From positions 46,819,376 to 46,883,375 of the forward strand of contig NC_044601.1 of assembly GCF_901933205.1 (NCBI RefSeq): a DNA stretch of 64,000 bases, in the 5' to 3' direction. The first letter of the stretch is position 1, and each line of letters opens with the position of its first letter. This stretch comes from Camarhynchus parvulus. Taxonomy: Eukaryota > Chordata > Aves > Passeriformes > Thraupidae. The notes beneath the pieces were generated by a model that saw only the letters and a list, made by a program, of their open reading frames with translations, did no database searches and was not told the DNA's origin. Position numbers and translations under genes: made by a program. This document shows positions 39,536 through 54,199 of the stretch, one piece after another.

Positions 39536-42500
39536 AAATGCATGTTTCTCTTGAAAATAAATGCAATGCTTTTGTTTGCTTGCCTCCTCCAGCCACAAAT
39601 TTTCCCTCTTGTAGGCTAAGCATACAGAGGGGAGCACAAATGAAGGAGGCAGGATTTGCATAGGCATGTAGACAGCCTTGGAGTTACACAGAATGCTAAT
39701 AAAACTGGTTTAAGGGGTTTTTCTATGTACATTTTTTTTTCCATTTGACTTTAAGAGATCATCACTCAATGTTATTTCTTAAACTGAAGAATCTAAGGCG
39801 AATGCTTTGACTTGATTTTAAAGACATTGAATTTTTTCTGCTGGTATAAATAGTATGGACACAGTAAAAGTACTTGAGAGAGCCTAATGAACCATTTCTT
39901 ACACCCCATTACCTTTAGTCTGATATGACTGAGAGTACGGGCACTAATTATCCTCTCTTTCACAGGCACCGACATAGATCTACAGTAGGTCTTAAAACAC
40001 AATATTCCATACAACTCTTAGCAGTATCTCATGTAATACATTTCTGTATTTTTTTCTAATCGAAATTTAAATTAGAGGCATGCCACTTTCCATCTACCTG
40101 CCACTTATATATATTTTATGAACAATTCTTTTAGATTATTTCCTACCAAAAAAAAAAAAGTGCAGGTAGCACATGACCAGTCACCAGAGTGAGTCCTAAA
40201 AATTAAAGGATTTTTCTTTGAAGGAGTGAGGCAACCATACTGCTCTAATGACAGAGAAGCTCTGCACAGTGGAGACTAGCACAGGAAAGCTGCCAGTTGA
40301 GGGAATCAAGGGAGTGTGAGACGAGCACAAGATCAGAGCTCATTTCCCCTGGGTCTCTCGGAGAATGGAAAATTGCTTTTACTAGTTTAGCTCTGCTCTT
40401 CTGTGCAAGAAAAAAGCAGGCAGCAAGGCTGATCTGGGGGATAGGAAATCATGCATTGCTCTGCATTGGTTTGCATTTCACAGATAGCCTTGCTGAGGTG
40501 ATACAGGTGCATCAGGCAAGATGTATGCCTGTCATTGTCAGTGGCTGTGCTTTTGCAAATTATTTGTTGGCCTTCCCAGGCTCAGGTCATGTGAGGAAGC
40601 TTGCCCGCATCCTCCAAATTCTAGCCTTGTTCATCCACCTGGAATGCGAAGTGTGAGGCTCTAACACCTCACTGCCCTGGGGTATGTGGTGCTCCCACAC
40701 GGAGTGCTGATTTGCATGACTGTTACTGAGCTTGAACCTTTATCTCACATCAGATGGAAGACGAAGTTTTCTGCTGGTTAACAAGGAAACACTTGGAAAC
40801 ATATGAGCTGCATATTGGGATGCAGATGGTTCTATAAGACAGTACATACATTTATAAAGGAGACATGTAAGGTCATTGGGAACCATCTGCTTTAAATATT
40901 TAAATGTCCTTACACTGAACGTATGAGTAGTTTTGCCCGGGACTTGTAATATTAGCCATCTACCAATTTTTTATAATAATGGTGAAACAAAAGAAAAATG
41001 AGAAGGTGAGAGACAAGGCATGGCAACCAATTTACAACATCTGGGCCCTACTCAGCAGCAATGCAACCTGTCCAGGAGCAGTTTGCTCTTTTTGCAGTGG
41101 TTCACCCCCAGGCAAGAGCAGGTCCTCTGGGGCTGTCATAAAGTCCTGTGCTGCTCTGACCTGGCAGAAGGGAAGTCACTAGGCAACCTAACTATCAGGA
41201 AACCTCCATGATCCTGCTTATCCTTGGACAGGGTGTTTCCATAAGAGTGTAGTTTTGGCATGATTGCCTTGCCCAAACAGCAAAGATCTTTTCCTTGTAC
41301 TAGCCCATATTCTAACTGAGCATTGAAGAGCTATGGCTCCAGAAACTCTTGCCCTGCTGACTCTGCACTGATTTTCCCAAGAAGACATGTTCCCACTTTC
41401 TCTCAGTTACCCCCAGTAACACACCAAAATAAATCTCCTGTAGCCCCCTACCTGCATTGTACTCCTTGCATGGTTTGAGAGCCCTATCCTTTGCAGACAG
41501 GCATGCTGGCACCCAGGGGAAACCACCACCCTTAACTGTCCTAAGTCCTACCTAGGCAGACCCATGCTTTTTCTGAAGACAAATGTAGTGTTAAATCACT
41601 TTGGTCCTCCTTTGTTTACTCTGAAGTATTTTTCACCAAACAGAACCACCCAGGTAGAGAGAGAGGAGCTGGAGAGCTTCCAGGAATGCAGTAATGCTCC
41701 AGCCCTGACTCTCAGCTGCCCCTCTGGAGCCCAGAGCACTGCAGTGCTCCCCAGAGCATGGTACCACAACAGGCAGAGCTGCTGCTCATGCCTGTGCCAC
41801 CAGCAGTATACATACATAAATGTATGAACATATTATTCCTGGGGTCACATTTTCCCTCCTGAGGTCTGTCCTTGCACTTCAGTTCTCCTGTTCATCTCTC
41901 TATCAAACATATGCAGGTGTGGGGATTAACAAATTTACCAGGACAGATGGATTACTTTTAATGGTAAAAATCTGTTACCTACCAAAAGAAGGAAAGATGT
42001 TTGTTCTCCTCTGGAAATACATGAGGAATAAAACCACAGCCAAAACCATTAATGAATGTTTTTTTAGTCTGAATCATTCTCTCTCAGACTGCCTTGAGGC
42101 GTAAGAAGAGATCTGCCTGCAATTACCAAAGCCTAGGAGCATACCAGGATAACCTCCTTCCCCAACATGAAGCCTTCAATCGTACTATTGAAAATGACGG
42201 TTGTTGTTGCTATTGCATTTCACTGATGTTATGATTTAGAGCCTTGTCTTACACCTACTGAGGAGAAAAGACAAGCTCCACCACCTTCTGGGAACCCCCA
42301 TGCTCTTCCAAGTTCTCTTTGAGATTGTTTGGTTTAGGTTTGTTGGTTTTTTTCATTTTCCCCAGGAGACCTTTGTCTGTGCTATTACAGATTCACTACA
42401 TCTATCTTATCTTCATTTCAGTATTTCTGTCCTTTTTAAAGATCCCTTTACAAATACTACTTACACCATCTTGATAGCAGCTTTTGATTCAGAACAACGA

Positions 42501-42984
42501 GGTGAGTTCTTAATGAAATTTGTGCATCTGTGTATCCTTGGATAATATTCACAATAAGCCCAAAATAGCTACCTAGAGAAAGAGTGAAGAATCTGGAAAG
42601 AAGAGGAGAGGAGAGAAACAACAAAAAGGACAGATGAAAAACAAAAGTATGCAAAATGATTGCACTGCTTTGCTCACACAATTAAAAAGCATATCAGAGG
42701 AAAACAGTTAAATTAGTTCACTGAGCATATATAGGAGTTTTAAAGCTCTATTGTCAGTTCAATTAAAAAGATACCCTAACAACAGCACACTGATTTATAA
42801 AGCAGATGACATTCTCCAGCAGCCTGAGATGGTTTCTCTGACACCAACAGCAGCCACCTCCTCCTGCTTTCCTTGTTCTTTGGAGCATTATAGACTACTC
42901 AGGATGATTTCAGACTGTCAGGGCTCAAAACCAGCTGTTCCTTTTCTGGAAACCAAACAGCCCAGCCTTCCACTTTCTATGGCA

Positions 42985-43385
42985 ACAACAGTGAGCCCTT
43001 CGCAATCTGACCTGCCGAGGAAAACCTGCTCTTAATTAAATGTTAATTGCCTTAATGCAGTATGCATTATGTAGAAAAACGCAAGTTATTTTAATCTGTA
43101 TTTTAAAGAACACATCTGAGGCAGAAAGTGCATGGCAGAGGTACCTTATAAATTGACAGATATATATTGCTTTTGTCCCTTTGGTGTTAGAAGAGGGTCC
43201 TATGGGTTTAATAGATGTGTTGTTCTATTATTTTTCAGACTTTCAGGTCTCTTTCAGACAATTTAATTTTATTTCTATCCAAACACAAATGCACCATTAA
43301 TAGCCAAGTTTGAATGATATTAAGATGCATTTTTAAAATCACATCAATTATTTATTTTTATTTTAAAATATGTCAGGACCTGAGT
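42985..43385. promoter_or_regulatory. Candidate conserved non-coding element
   Basis: The block contains CTTAATTAAATGTTAATTGC, AATGCAGTATGCATTATG and, further right, CACCATTAATAGCCAAG and ACATCAATTATTTATT. It is rich in homeodomain-type cores with little simple repeat. The call rests on base composition only. Confidence 0.3.
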
Positions 43386-44991
43386 CTTTCTAATTCCAGC
43401 AGACAGTGTGTGTGATTTGATTGAAGGATCTTTATTCCTGGGTACATACAAACACCTTTGTGTTGCTCCCTCTGTGGTAGGCAGACGCTCGTACAGCCAT
43501 TCTGGGGGGTCATGCCACTTTCAGCACCCTGGGGAATATAGGATTGTCAGCTTCTAAATTTGAAGGGCTTCTCCAGAGCAACCTGCCTCCCTCCCACAAC
43601 ATTCTGCTCAAACACCTTGCCTTCCCTTAAACTACTTAGCACCTGGGCAAAAAGACCCCATTACTGCAGCAGTTTTTCTGCCAGGACCTGAGGAGACTTG
43701 ACCCAGGCCCTGAGGAGATTTTCCAACCCCAAGGCTGAGGTGATGGGGATGAGAGGAACTAGAAAGCACAAACTTTTTAGATGTGTAGGGGAACAACTTC
43801 ATAGCTCCTTGCTCTGGCCAAAATTCATTGTAATGGCTGTCATGGGCACAGGAGGGCCCAAAGGTTCCTCTCTGGGGATGGATGGGTATGTTACACTGCT
43901 TTTTCTCCTGGCCAAGTTTATGGTTGTATTTTCCCTTAGACTGCTGCAAATGCCATGATGGTCTGTGCAGGGCATGCAACAGAAATGCCAACACAATAAA
44001 AAAGAAAAAATTTACTCCCATTAACTTTTGGCTGACTCAGGAAGCAGTGGGGATGAAACAAAGTATCCCACAACGAGTGCTTGTGAAAAATCACTGATCA
44101 TGTACCTATGTTGCCCAAACTGTCTTCTGGGAAGAATAAATTGTGCAGGGATATAAAAGACAGACGTGATAGCATCAACCATAAACATGTCACTCTCCCC
44201 TCTTCCCTTCTTTAACTTATCTGCAATTCACAATGGCAAAATACCAAAGTTAACAGTAGGGAAGCTGTTCAGCTTCTTAGCTGCACAAACAGGTAAACTG
44301 AAGCTGATGAAGTTCTGCTGGTTTGCACTAGCAGCAAATGCCACTTAAAATAAGCTGTATACATGCTGCAGCGGTCTCATGGGGATGTGGGAATACCTGC
44401 TTCTGTGATTTGATGCAAAACTGTTTACAGCCTCAGAATTTAACCCCCTAGACAGGAAGCTGCCAGAAGAAAGATGTCAGCAGAGGCAAATGCTGTCGGG
44501 GAAGCAACGGCACTGCCAGCACAGCCCAGGGGCCTGCCTAAACACAGAGTAGCATCCATTCCAGAGACCCGAGCCTCTCTCAACCACATCTGGGTTTGAT
44601 CTCCAATGGTCACAAATCTGGGGAGTGTCTCAGTGGTTTTGGACTACTACATGCATTATTTTTCTCATCTTAAAGCTGCCCATGTAGAGAAAAACACAAG
44701 ACTTCAGTAACAGTTACCAGCATGATTTGCTTTTATTACCTTTCTGTTCAAGACCCTTGTTTCCCCTTGTAGCATGTCAAATTGCCCCCAAAACCATATT
44801 ATACAGCAGAGAAATGTCGTTCACACTTCACTGGCTATTGATTTACTTTACTTATTGGCACAAAATCAGCCTGAGATAAACATTTTGTCCCCCATTTCCA
44901 CTATTGTAAGCGATATAGTTCACTGCAAGATAGGCAAACCCCAATGTGCGGGGTCACAATTCGACATGGCTTTCTAATCAATGTGTGAAAA

Positions 44992-45040
44992 ATTACCTAA
45001 TGAATAATGGGTTGCACATTTCCACAAACAAATTAACCAG
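44992..45040 (+). repeat. Duplicated 49-bp element, copy 1
   Basis: The sequence starts ATTACCTAATGAATAATGGG and ends AACAAATTAACCAG. It aligns without gaps to 46937-46985 with 6 mismatches in 49 positions. Both copies have the same orientation. Similarity fades quickly on either side, so this is not part of a long duplication that can still be traced. Confidence 0.85.
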
Positions 45041-46936
45041 GGTGAGACTGAAACTAATGATTATATTTATCTAATGTAATTTCACATCTGTTACTAGAGC
45101 TAGTAATTTTTTTTCTCTCCATAGCATCCTTAGAATTGCCGCCTCGCTTTTGAAAGACAGACATTTTACATCCATTCAAACATATAACGTTCAAGTTTCT
45201 TATATATATATCATTTTAAAACTGCAATATATTTGGGAAGTTTGTTATTATTTTACAACGTTTTCTGGGGGTTGAACGGCCTTCTAAAATGTGGTATGGT
45301 TGTTACACCACAGAGCCAGGGTGCTCCAACTGACAACACCTGCCATACAGGGAACAGCAAAAGTGACCTTTTCCCCAGTATAATACCTGATAATTATCAC
45401 TGGAGTTAAGCTAATGTTATTTGCAGATTCTAAGGTTTGACAGTGGGAAGAAACCTCACAGTCATGTTCTTTTTCTTCTTTTTATAATAGATTTGTGTTT
45501 TCCTGATGAAATTATCAGTTTCCTGGAATCTGACTGTTGACCCCACACATATTCAGAAAGTAGCCAGGACTGGATGCAGCAGGATCTTCTCAGAATGGGG
45601 AAAGCAATTGACTCTGTGGGGTTTGCTTTCCAGCTGGGGGTTTTTATTCTCCAGGTAAATTAAATATTTTGCTTGGGGTGACGAAGTTGCTTAGGCACCC
45701 TCCCTGGCCTTCAAAACATGAGGCATTAACTTTCTGACCCTCTCCCAAGAGACGTGTTTCAAGGAAGGGCTTGCAAGATCACCAGGGAAGGACAAAGAGG
45801 ACGATGGTGGGGTTTCCTCCCCTGAAGTTGGCTCACCTCAATCCCCATGGGGGAAATAGAGCTCCCCTTGCATCAGCCACCTTCATTCCTACTGCAGGGG
45901 GCTGTGTCTGCTCTGTAACTTCCACCAGCTTCCAGCTGTCTTTAAAGACATTGCAAGAAAAGCAAGAGTCTCCAAATGATGTCACTGCTTGAGTCAACAT
46001 TATTAAACAATTTCACAACCTGTCTCAGTGGTGGTGGCAGCTTTCATAAGGATTTATTATCCAGAAAGGGAAGAAGAGAGGGGGCTGAGAGTGCACAGAG
46101 GTTTGAAAGTCATTGTACCGAGAGTTTAATTATTGTATTTTTCACTGAAGTTGAAAGTATTGAGGAAAATCTAGCCAATTTCATATTACCTCATTTGATT
46201 AAAGAAGTTGTATGATTGTTCAGAGTGTGTAATTGCCATTCAGTACAGCTGAGCTGAAAAAAAAAATTTACTTCACATCCTTAATACTTGGCGGTATTTT
46301 GTAGCTTCATTGGACTAGCCAAACAAAACTGGGAAAATAGAACCAGCTTTATTCCGAAAATATTCTGGAAATTGTTTTGACTGAAAATTATGGTAACTCA
46401 ATGTGTGTTTCTGTTTGGATTTGTGAGTATGTGCTGTTTTTAAAAGTATATGTTTACATTATCACCATTGTGAAGAGTCCTCTCTACAACAATGTTATGC
46501 ATAGGGCAATATATAACTTCACAGGTGGGCTTTCAAATCACAGGAAATAAAGAGTGACACAATATCATGTTTATTACATGGAGTAAGATATGCAGACATC
46601 CTGAAGTTCTGTGCCTTATAAGTCTAAAGTGATGTTTTGCTTTTTAAGTACTCTTCTGTATTTGGCTTCTTTATTAAGAACAAAGACTCTAAATGTGTAC
46701 TGCTACAAATACTTCTTTTTTTAAAAAAAAATGAGAGCAGATAGCCCTAATTCCTTCCAATGTTTGTTCCAGAAATAAACAACTTTGTTTTACCCAGAAG
46801 CTTGTAGGACAGCTGAGGAACATTCTGTCTGGGTCACTCTTAAACTGTATGGTTACAAAGTACACCTCTGGATATCTTGATTAGGAGACTTCTTGTTCCA
46901 CCAGCTACAGAAGAGTTGTCCATGTACTACTAGCAC

Positions 46937-46985
46937 ATTACCTAATGAAAAATGGATTGCACATTGCTACAAACAAGTTAATCAG
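46937..46985 (+). repeat. Duplicated 49-bp element, copy 2
   Basis: The sequence starts ATTACCTAATGAAAAATGGA and ends AACAAGTTAATCAG. It is the partner of 44992-45040, about 88% identical and about 1.9 kb away in the same orientation. Shared cores include CCTAATGAA, TTGCACATT and ACAAACAA. Confidence 0.85.
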
Positions 46986-49900
46986 AGAAACAGACGCTAT
47001 CAAGTGTCAGCCAGCCTGGCAATGGTTGAGCTGCATCCTTCTGTGGGAGCATCCTCTGCAGCAGCTTGTTAATCCCCGCCTGCGCAGTGGAGGACTCTGG
47101 TGTAACACTTGAAGAGGAGTGTTTCTGACCTCTGGAGGGTGAATGGACTGGGATAACACCAGTGCCTCCATTTGCTCATGGAGATTGAGATATGTGCTGC
47201 CACTGGGGGAGGCAGGAGGTGTGTAGGTGCCAGGCACGTCCCTCTGCACTGGGACAGCTGAGCATCCTGATAGTCACCACCTGGCTCACAGGTAACTTTG
47301 GTGGAATTCTGGGGCATGTGTGATGGCAGTTGAAAAACAGTGTGAAAATAGAGCCCAACGCACTAGAGACAAACTTGTTTGTAGCCACCCTGTCCCAAAC
47401 ACTTGATTGCCCAAATTTATGACTTTTCCTAAAGCACCTTCTTTTCCCTACTGTGAGCATGATGACTGTAGTGTGTCCTGGGCTGCCACAGTCTGCAGAA
47501 GCCACACAGTGGGAGGGCTTTGACGAGGCATGAAAAACCCAGGGATCTCTTTTTTCCTGAGGACCACTGTGACAGATAAAGGTAGAGTTGCTTAGGGACT
47601 GAGCTCAGGAAAACATTTGATGCCTGCTGATAACAAGCATATTCACTCAGTTATTTTTGCTTCTCCTTTATCCAGCACATGTGCTTCAGTTAATGACTCT
47701 TAGCCTAAGTTAGGCTCATTCAGTCCTGAAGATAAAACTCAAAACAAGCAATTCCTGTTTTAATAATAATTCACTGATTGCTGCATAGGTGTTTGTTGCT
47801 GGAGAAAGTAGTGAACTTTGTTGACTGACGAACACAAAGCATGTTGATGCAAACACAACACAGAGCTGTCCAGAGGGACTCAGAGCACTTATAGTGAAAG
47901 CGCACCAAAAATAAACTAAGCATCAGTTTTTCCAGCAGAGGCAGTCTGAGTGTCTCAGCCTGAGTCCAGAAGGAGGTCACACAAGAGAGGCATGGCGTGA
48001 CGACAGCCTCCGTGCCTTTTCATGATAACCTGGCTGCACCACTTGTGTTTCTCATTTTCCCTCTGGTACAAATTTCTCACTGAGGGTTTTGACAATTTTC
48101 AAATACTGTCATGGAGAGTGTGACAACATGAAATGAGAGTAGAGCACAATGATGCAGTAAATAGTTACATTATTAGAAAGGCAGATGCTGGCATTGAAGC
48201 AGGGTTGTTGGCCTAAAAAAAATAGATTAGGAGGGAGAAAATAGAAAAAAATCTGTGAGATATCAGAAGCAGTTGATAGCGTAATAACATTCATATGCAA
48301 GCAAGGGTTTTCTGTGGCAATGTGAATCAGCTCACATGCTAATATGACCAGTAAATAAAACCATACTAGGATTCTGCAGTTGATATTATTACTCACCAGA
48401 TACAACTCCAGGCCAGTGAATCATGTCAGGGGATTGCATTTTGGACTCCAAATCCTGACACTGCTACCCAATAGACAAGACAAAGTCCTTCAGCAGTGCT
48501 TGAGTAACATCCAGCTGTCTACAGAAAACCTATATTCATCATAAACTTGCTAGGTTTTTTTCCTATTGTCTTATCCTTGTCACTCCTTAGAGTCCTCAGA
48601 GACACACCCTGACTGAGTGCATGGATACTGCAGAAATTTAGGACTTTTGAATGTGCTGCACTACTTAAATTGAAGTCAGTGAGGCTGCTGCAGCCTGGTC
48701 CTCCACTTAGGCAATTGTGAGGAATGGGTTCTCCTCACACTGTGAAAGTTGTTGCTCACCTCTTATGCCTATTGTCCTCTGCCCAAAGTTCTATAAATTA
48801 CAGTCTAAATTCAGCTCATGAGAATGAACTTAAGAGTATTGGAGGATTTTCTACATGCTTCCAGGGTCCAATGACTCATGTAAAAATCTGGTATTCTGAT
48901 TTTCTGAGAATAAAATATTCTCTGAGAATCTAATATTCAGAAAACCTGGACACCAATAACCCCAGTTTGAAGAGTTTCAGGATCCACTACCTCAAAAATT
49001 AACCCCAACTGTATTGATGCAGGCACCAAATAACCTGTGAATTTGTGCAAAGGCAAACTCACCTTTAACAAATGTACGAGTGCCGCTATAATCCTTTGTA
49101 AAGCCATGGTAAGTGAGAGCCACTTGTTCTGTAGGATAATGTTGTAGACCAGAACAGTCAAAGCAATATGTCAGCTGTCTGTGCTTAAATGCAGCATGTT
49201 GCATTGTGGGCATTTCTCCATAGGAATGCAAACAGAGAGAAAATTTCACGTGTTGCTTTCTTGCACATGGCAGGGCAGACTCAGAAACAAACAGAGGCAT
49301 CCCATGGAAGTACTCCCTGGCAATGTTAGTCTCTCAGAACCTGAGAAGTAATGGCCTGGCCCCATGCACAGCTACTCTGGCCAGCACGTCTCAGCTAGAG
49401 TGCAGGTGGGACTCCAGCTGCCTTTGCCAGTCAAACTGCTTCTCTGGGAGCCTCTAGAGAAAGTGCTGAGGCAAACAGGACATCTTTGGGATTTTCCACT
49501 GCTGCACAGACTCTGATACAAGGCAGGGCCAATTAAAATTGCCCTGAGTAAGTTGAAGGAGGAAGGCTTTTGCAACTAAACAATTTGCTGATGAGTCAAG
49601 TGCCATATGGTTTGAATTTTTTTCTGCCAATTTGGAAATGAGAAGACCTAGATGTAACCTAGATATATCAAAGTCATTTCATGGAGGTTCACCAGTTGAG
49701 TGGTACCCATCATGACAGCTGAAGGTGAGGGCAAAGAGCATAGCCAGGAATGGTGCTTCAATTTGCTTTTCCCCTGGAGTGATTCACACAGGTAGTCACA
49801 AGAGTATGTGATGTGTCAAAATCCCAGAGGCAGCAGTGAAAGCAGGAGCAGGCAGGTAGATAATCTTTCACATAGAGAGTCATAAACTGCTTTGGATCTG

Positions 49901-52900
49901 TAGTGGGTCTGGCTGACATAAAGTTCATTTTCCCACAGTAACCCTCACAGTGCTGTGCTTTGCATTGCTATCTTAGTCTGAAGCTTCAGGCAAAATATAA
50001 GGATCAAAATGAGATTTAAACATTAGATGGGGCTTTGTGTCTTGGTATAAAAAGCAGCTCTGGAATGACTGGACAACTGCAACACTAAAAGTGGCCAGCT
50101 GCAGTTAAAGGAAAGCAAAGATTTGTGTATTCGTATAGATTATAGATAGAGCAAGCATTATTTGATAAAGAAGAAAGTCATGAACTAGTTGAGGAGTTTG
50201 ATAAGAAACTAGAGAAAAAAGAGCATTAAAACTGATGAAATTTGGCCGCTTACATTACTTGAAGAGGAGACTTAGGTATCAAAACACTTAGATGCTTTTC
50301 AAACAAGTACCTGCAACACTGGATACTTTCATTTAGTGGGTAATGGTGCAACCAACTGCTGTAAGAGTTTTAACACTAAGGAAGATGTGTGTGGAAGGCA
50401 CCAATGAGCAACGGGCTAACTTTGTGGTTTGGATTGACTATAGAATCCATGGGTGAAATCTATAGATTTACACCCTATTGAAGAGGCCAAGAGAGGGCAT
50501 GATAAGGAATGAATGACTGTTGGAGCAATTTATTGTAGACAGAACAAGAATCACCTTTGACTGAAATGAGAAAGGTCTGGTTTAAGTGAGGATACAAAGC
50601 ACGTGATGGGTCAGAGGCAGCAGATTCTTGTGTGAGATATGAAGACAAGCCAGACCAATTAGCTAACAACATAGGGTCCTGCATCCTTTAGAAAACATCT
50701 CCTTTGTAGCTGTCTCTCTCTAGACAGGGTCCCCCAGAGCCCAGCAGCATTACCCACGCTGGCAGGGATCAGTCCAGTCACAGTTTGAGCAAACATGAGC
50801 TTAAAATTGCAGAGCAGTTAAAGCAGAAAGGGCAAAGTGGTGGTAATATAAAATATAGTGGAATTATCTTCATGTATTTCTTACAGTAATTAAAATTTAA
50901 AGAATAAAGTATGAGTCATTTATTTGCTACCAAGACCTGAAGATCCCAAGCTTACAACAAACACAGTTGTGGGTGTTAATTACTGCTTGAAATAGACAAA
51001 AAAGATTAGAGCCACAAGCTGCACCAAGTGTAATTCTTTATTTTGTAATTTAATATTCCTCCCTTTTCATTTCAATGCATTTTTATATGTCTGACCTTCT
51101 GTAGACTCTGCATTTTGTTCTCCAGTTGAAAGAGCAAAGCTGGTTAATTTCTGGTGACATTTTGTAGCCACGTAGAGACTTTTTACACTTGGACTTGTTT
51201 ATAAATCTGAATTCAGTGGATATCTCCCCAGCCACACAAGCCTGTAAAGCTGGATGATGTTACTGGAATGAGAGCCTATTCCTTTCCAGGGACTCCCTGA
51301 GGGGAGTTCACTCTGTTCTCAAGGGCCCAGTGAAAAGTACCCCATAATGACTTTAGCCATGGCAAACAGCTGGACCACTCTATGTCTTCCTCACACGTCT
51401 CCTACTCTCCCAGTGTACCATTGACTACATGGGTTGTGAGTATGGCACAACCAAACCCTTCAGATTCAATGGCAAGGGGAGTCTTCGTGTTACAGACAAA
51501 TCAAGTTTTGCCTGGACTTTAGTATAAGGCAGGAATCTCAAAATTACAGCCTTCCAGTACACAGGAATTTCATTAGTAATGTTTATGCCTTGAAACGGGG
51601 ACTTGTGCTTCCTGTAATTATCAGACACCAAAACCAGAGGAGGATGCTTGGAGCCGTCCAGAAATGGTCTTTAAAAAGTTAGCAAAAAAATAAACCTTAA
51701 AAGCTTGTAAAAGAGCCACAGGGAATCATAGCTGCCACTTAAATTATATTAAAGGGCAATAAATTGAAACCAGTAAAAAAGAAATGTGTCCTTACAGGGT
51801 GCATTGTCAGCTTATGAAATTCACTGTAGCGGGAGGTCAGTGAAAGAAAGTCCATAGTTTGTTTTTTTCCCAAAGCACTTTTTGGATCACTACCATGATG
51901 CTTCCAGTGCTGAGAGAAAAGGCTAATCAAACTTCATACTCCAAGGCACAAACTGTCTATGGGGGTCAGGAGAGAACGTCACCCTCAGAGACAGCGTATT
52001 AAGCATATTCTGCATTTTCCCTCTCGACCTTTGAAGGAGGATAAGGATCTCTGTAGAATGGTTATATAACCTCCACAGGCAAATTCTGCGCAAATGCCTC
52101 TGGATTCCTTGCTCCTGGGGAGGAGTTCTCCTCTGACAGATTTCAACACCTCTAAAAGCATAATTCTAGCTCTGAAAAATTTATTTAAGAATTAGCATTG
52201 ATGAATGATGCAACATAAAGGTGCAGCAGCACTCTTGAGCCCCAAAGACAATCATGGGAGAAGCTGAAACACACACAATTTATTGGCAAATAAGAGAGGC
52301 AACCTCCCATCCATACCATTGTACAACATCCCAGGCAGAAGACAAAGACAGGCTCATCTGTGCATGAGCCCCAGCTTTAAGAATCGTGGAGGGGAGACAA
52401 TCTCCTACCAGTTTTTTCTCTGAGGAGAAGAACTAAATCTCACAGAAGGCCTTACATGGCTATTCATAAAGTCCCTCAAGTACATCTTAAATAAAAGTAT
52501 GCTGGTTAATCAAGCAGCATCTCCTGCCACATTCGAAGCTAGACCATCCCCTTTCACTCTTGCTGCTATTCATGTTGTGATCAGGTGAAAAATTAAAACT
52601 GTTTTACCTACTGTGCCCTTCCACCACCACAACCACCTCTGTTTTTCTTTCCCGGGTCCATCGGTGCAACGGTGATGATTGGTCCATGATATTTTGAAGT
52701 TTAATAGGAGCCAGTGGGTTCTACATCTGTTTCTCTGAGTTAAGACATGGCTATCAGCTGTCCAATAAATTTTTGGGTATATCACATGCATTCATGAAGT
52801 CAAATAGACTCTCAAACACCAGGTCTTACCTCCTCCATGGCTGGATGAGCTCATGTGGCATGAGGTGTGGTCAGATACTTGAATGTGATTCATGTGTGAT

Positions 52901-54199
52901 CCTCCTATATCTTTCAGAAAAAAAAAGCTTTTCACTGTGAGAAAGCTGAGTGGCAGAGCAATTTTGAGTACCAACCCTGCAAATGCTCACACATGCATCT
53001 GCTGAATTCGCTGCCAGGTCAGTAAGGGCTTCAAAGACTGCTGGGAAAGAGTCTTTACGTCTTTGTCTCTACTGTCCAAGCAGTAACTCTATTTCAGCTA
53101 TCAAACAGTAGAAACATACCTGTGACTTTACAGGTTGCTAATTTCAGAGGATTCCTCTCCCATTCACTTCTGTGTCCTCTGGATTTTTCTTATGTTTATA
53201 ACACACAATTCCTTTGTTCTCCTTTTCATCTCTATGCTGAAAGGCCACCTTTCCCAGACCAACCACCCTGAGCTCAGCCTTAACAGCAGGTAAGAGGTGG
53301 TCATCTCCCTGCCAGAGCTTGCTTTACAGTGAAAGGAATCTTAATTCCAGCATTGGAAAATAAGAAGATTTTGTTATTAGCTGTCATGTTAATAATTTAG
53401 AAAATACTGCCAAATCACCGTGTTCTCTCAGTTCTCTCTGAACACAGCTGCAAACTGCATTAGATGTTAGAATGAGTGGATATATTTCAGATGAAATATT
53501 TGTACTGAATTATTAGAGTAGTCTGTATTACAAAATTACTAATAAACATTGCTTCTGGCTCAATTTAGCCTGAACTCAGTGAACCTAACCAGTGGTGAGA
53601 AATCAAAAACTCTGAAATACCTGATGAATGAATCTAACTAATCAAGAAGCCCTGCAGGAAGTAGATGCCAGGATTAATGAGCCAGTGGTTTCACCATGCC
53701 ATGCTGTTATTTCTTCACATAAATGCCCTCAGATGAGATTACCTTTGTCATGAAAAGGAGAAAAGGAAGGTTACATACTTTCAACTGACAGGTTAACTGC
53801 CATACCTCCATTACTGCAAGATACATTTTCATGTGCAGAGATTTTTATTCTGAAAAATGAAAATTTAAATACCACAACACAAATTAAACCACATTTTCAT
53901 TTCTAAGAGCAGGGATCATTACTGCTAGTACAATAATATAATCCATGCTGCGATGTTGCCTGATCCCTTGCCTTGCACAAACTTTCTTCCCTTATTAGTA
54001 ATTGCTCAGTGATTGCAATCTCCAGCAGTGGGTAAGAGCAGATTCTGCCTTCCATGGGGATTTAAGCAGAGGAAGAGAGGAGAGAGAGAGTGTCAAAGCA
54101 TTTCATCAAGAGAGCAAATGAAAGGTTCAGTGACATTATCTTTATGTATATTCCTTAGACATTAGGGGTGATGTTGTGTTTAGAGGAAAGTAGAATTAC

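Noticed and set aside
39653..40722. Additional ATTTGCAT octamers near 15955, 39653 and 40713
   Set aside because: A few perfect octamers are expected by chance in 64 kb of AT-rich DNA, and these lie outside site-dense blocks.
47007..47505. Minus-strand frames up to 109 codons
   Set aside because: The peptides are Cys/His-containing but match no family I know, overlap in two frames, and lack coding signs such as splice sites or a conserved start.
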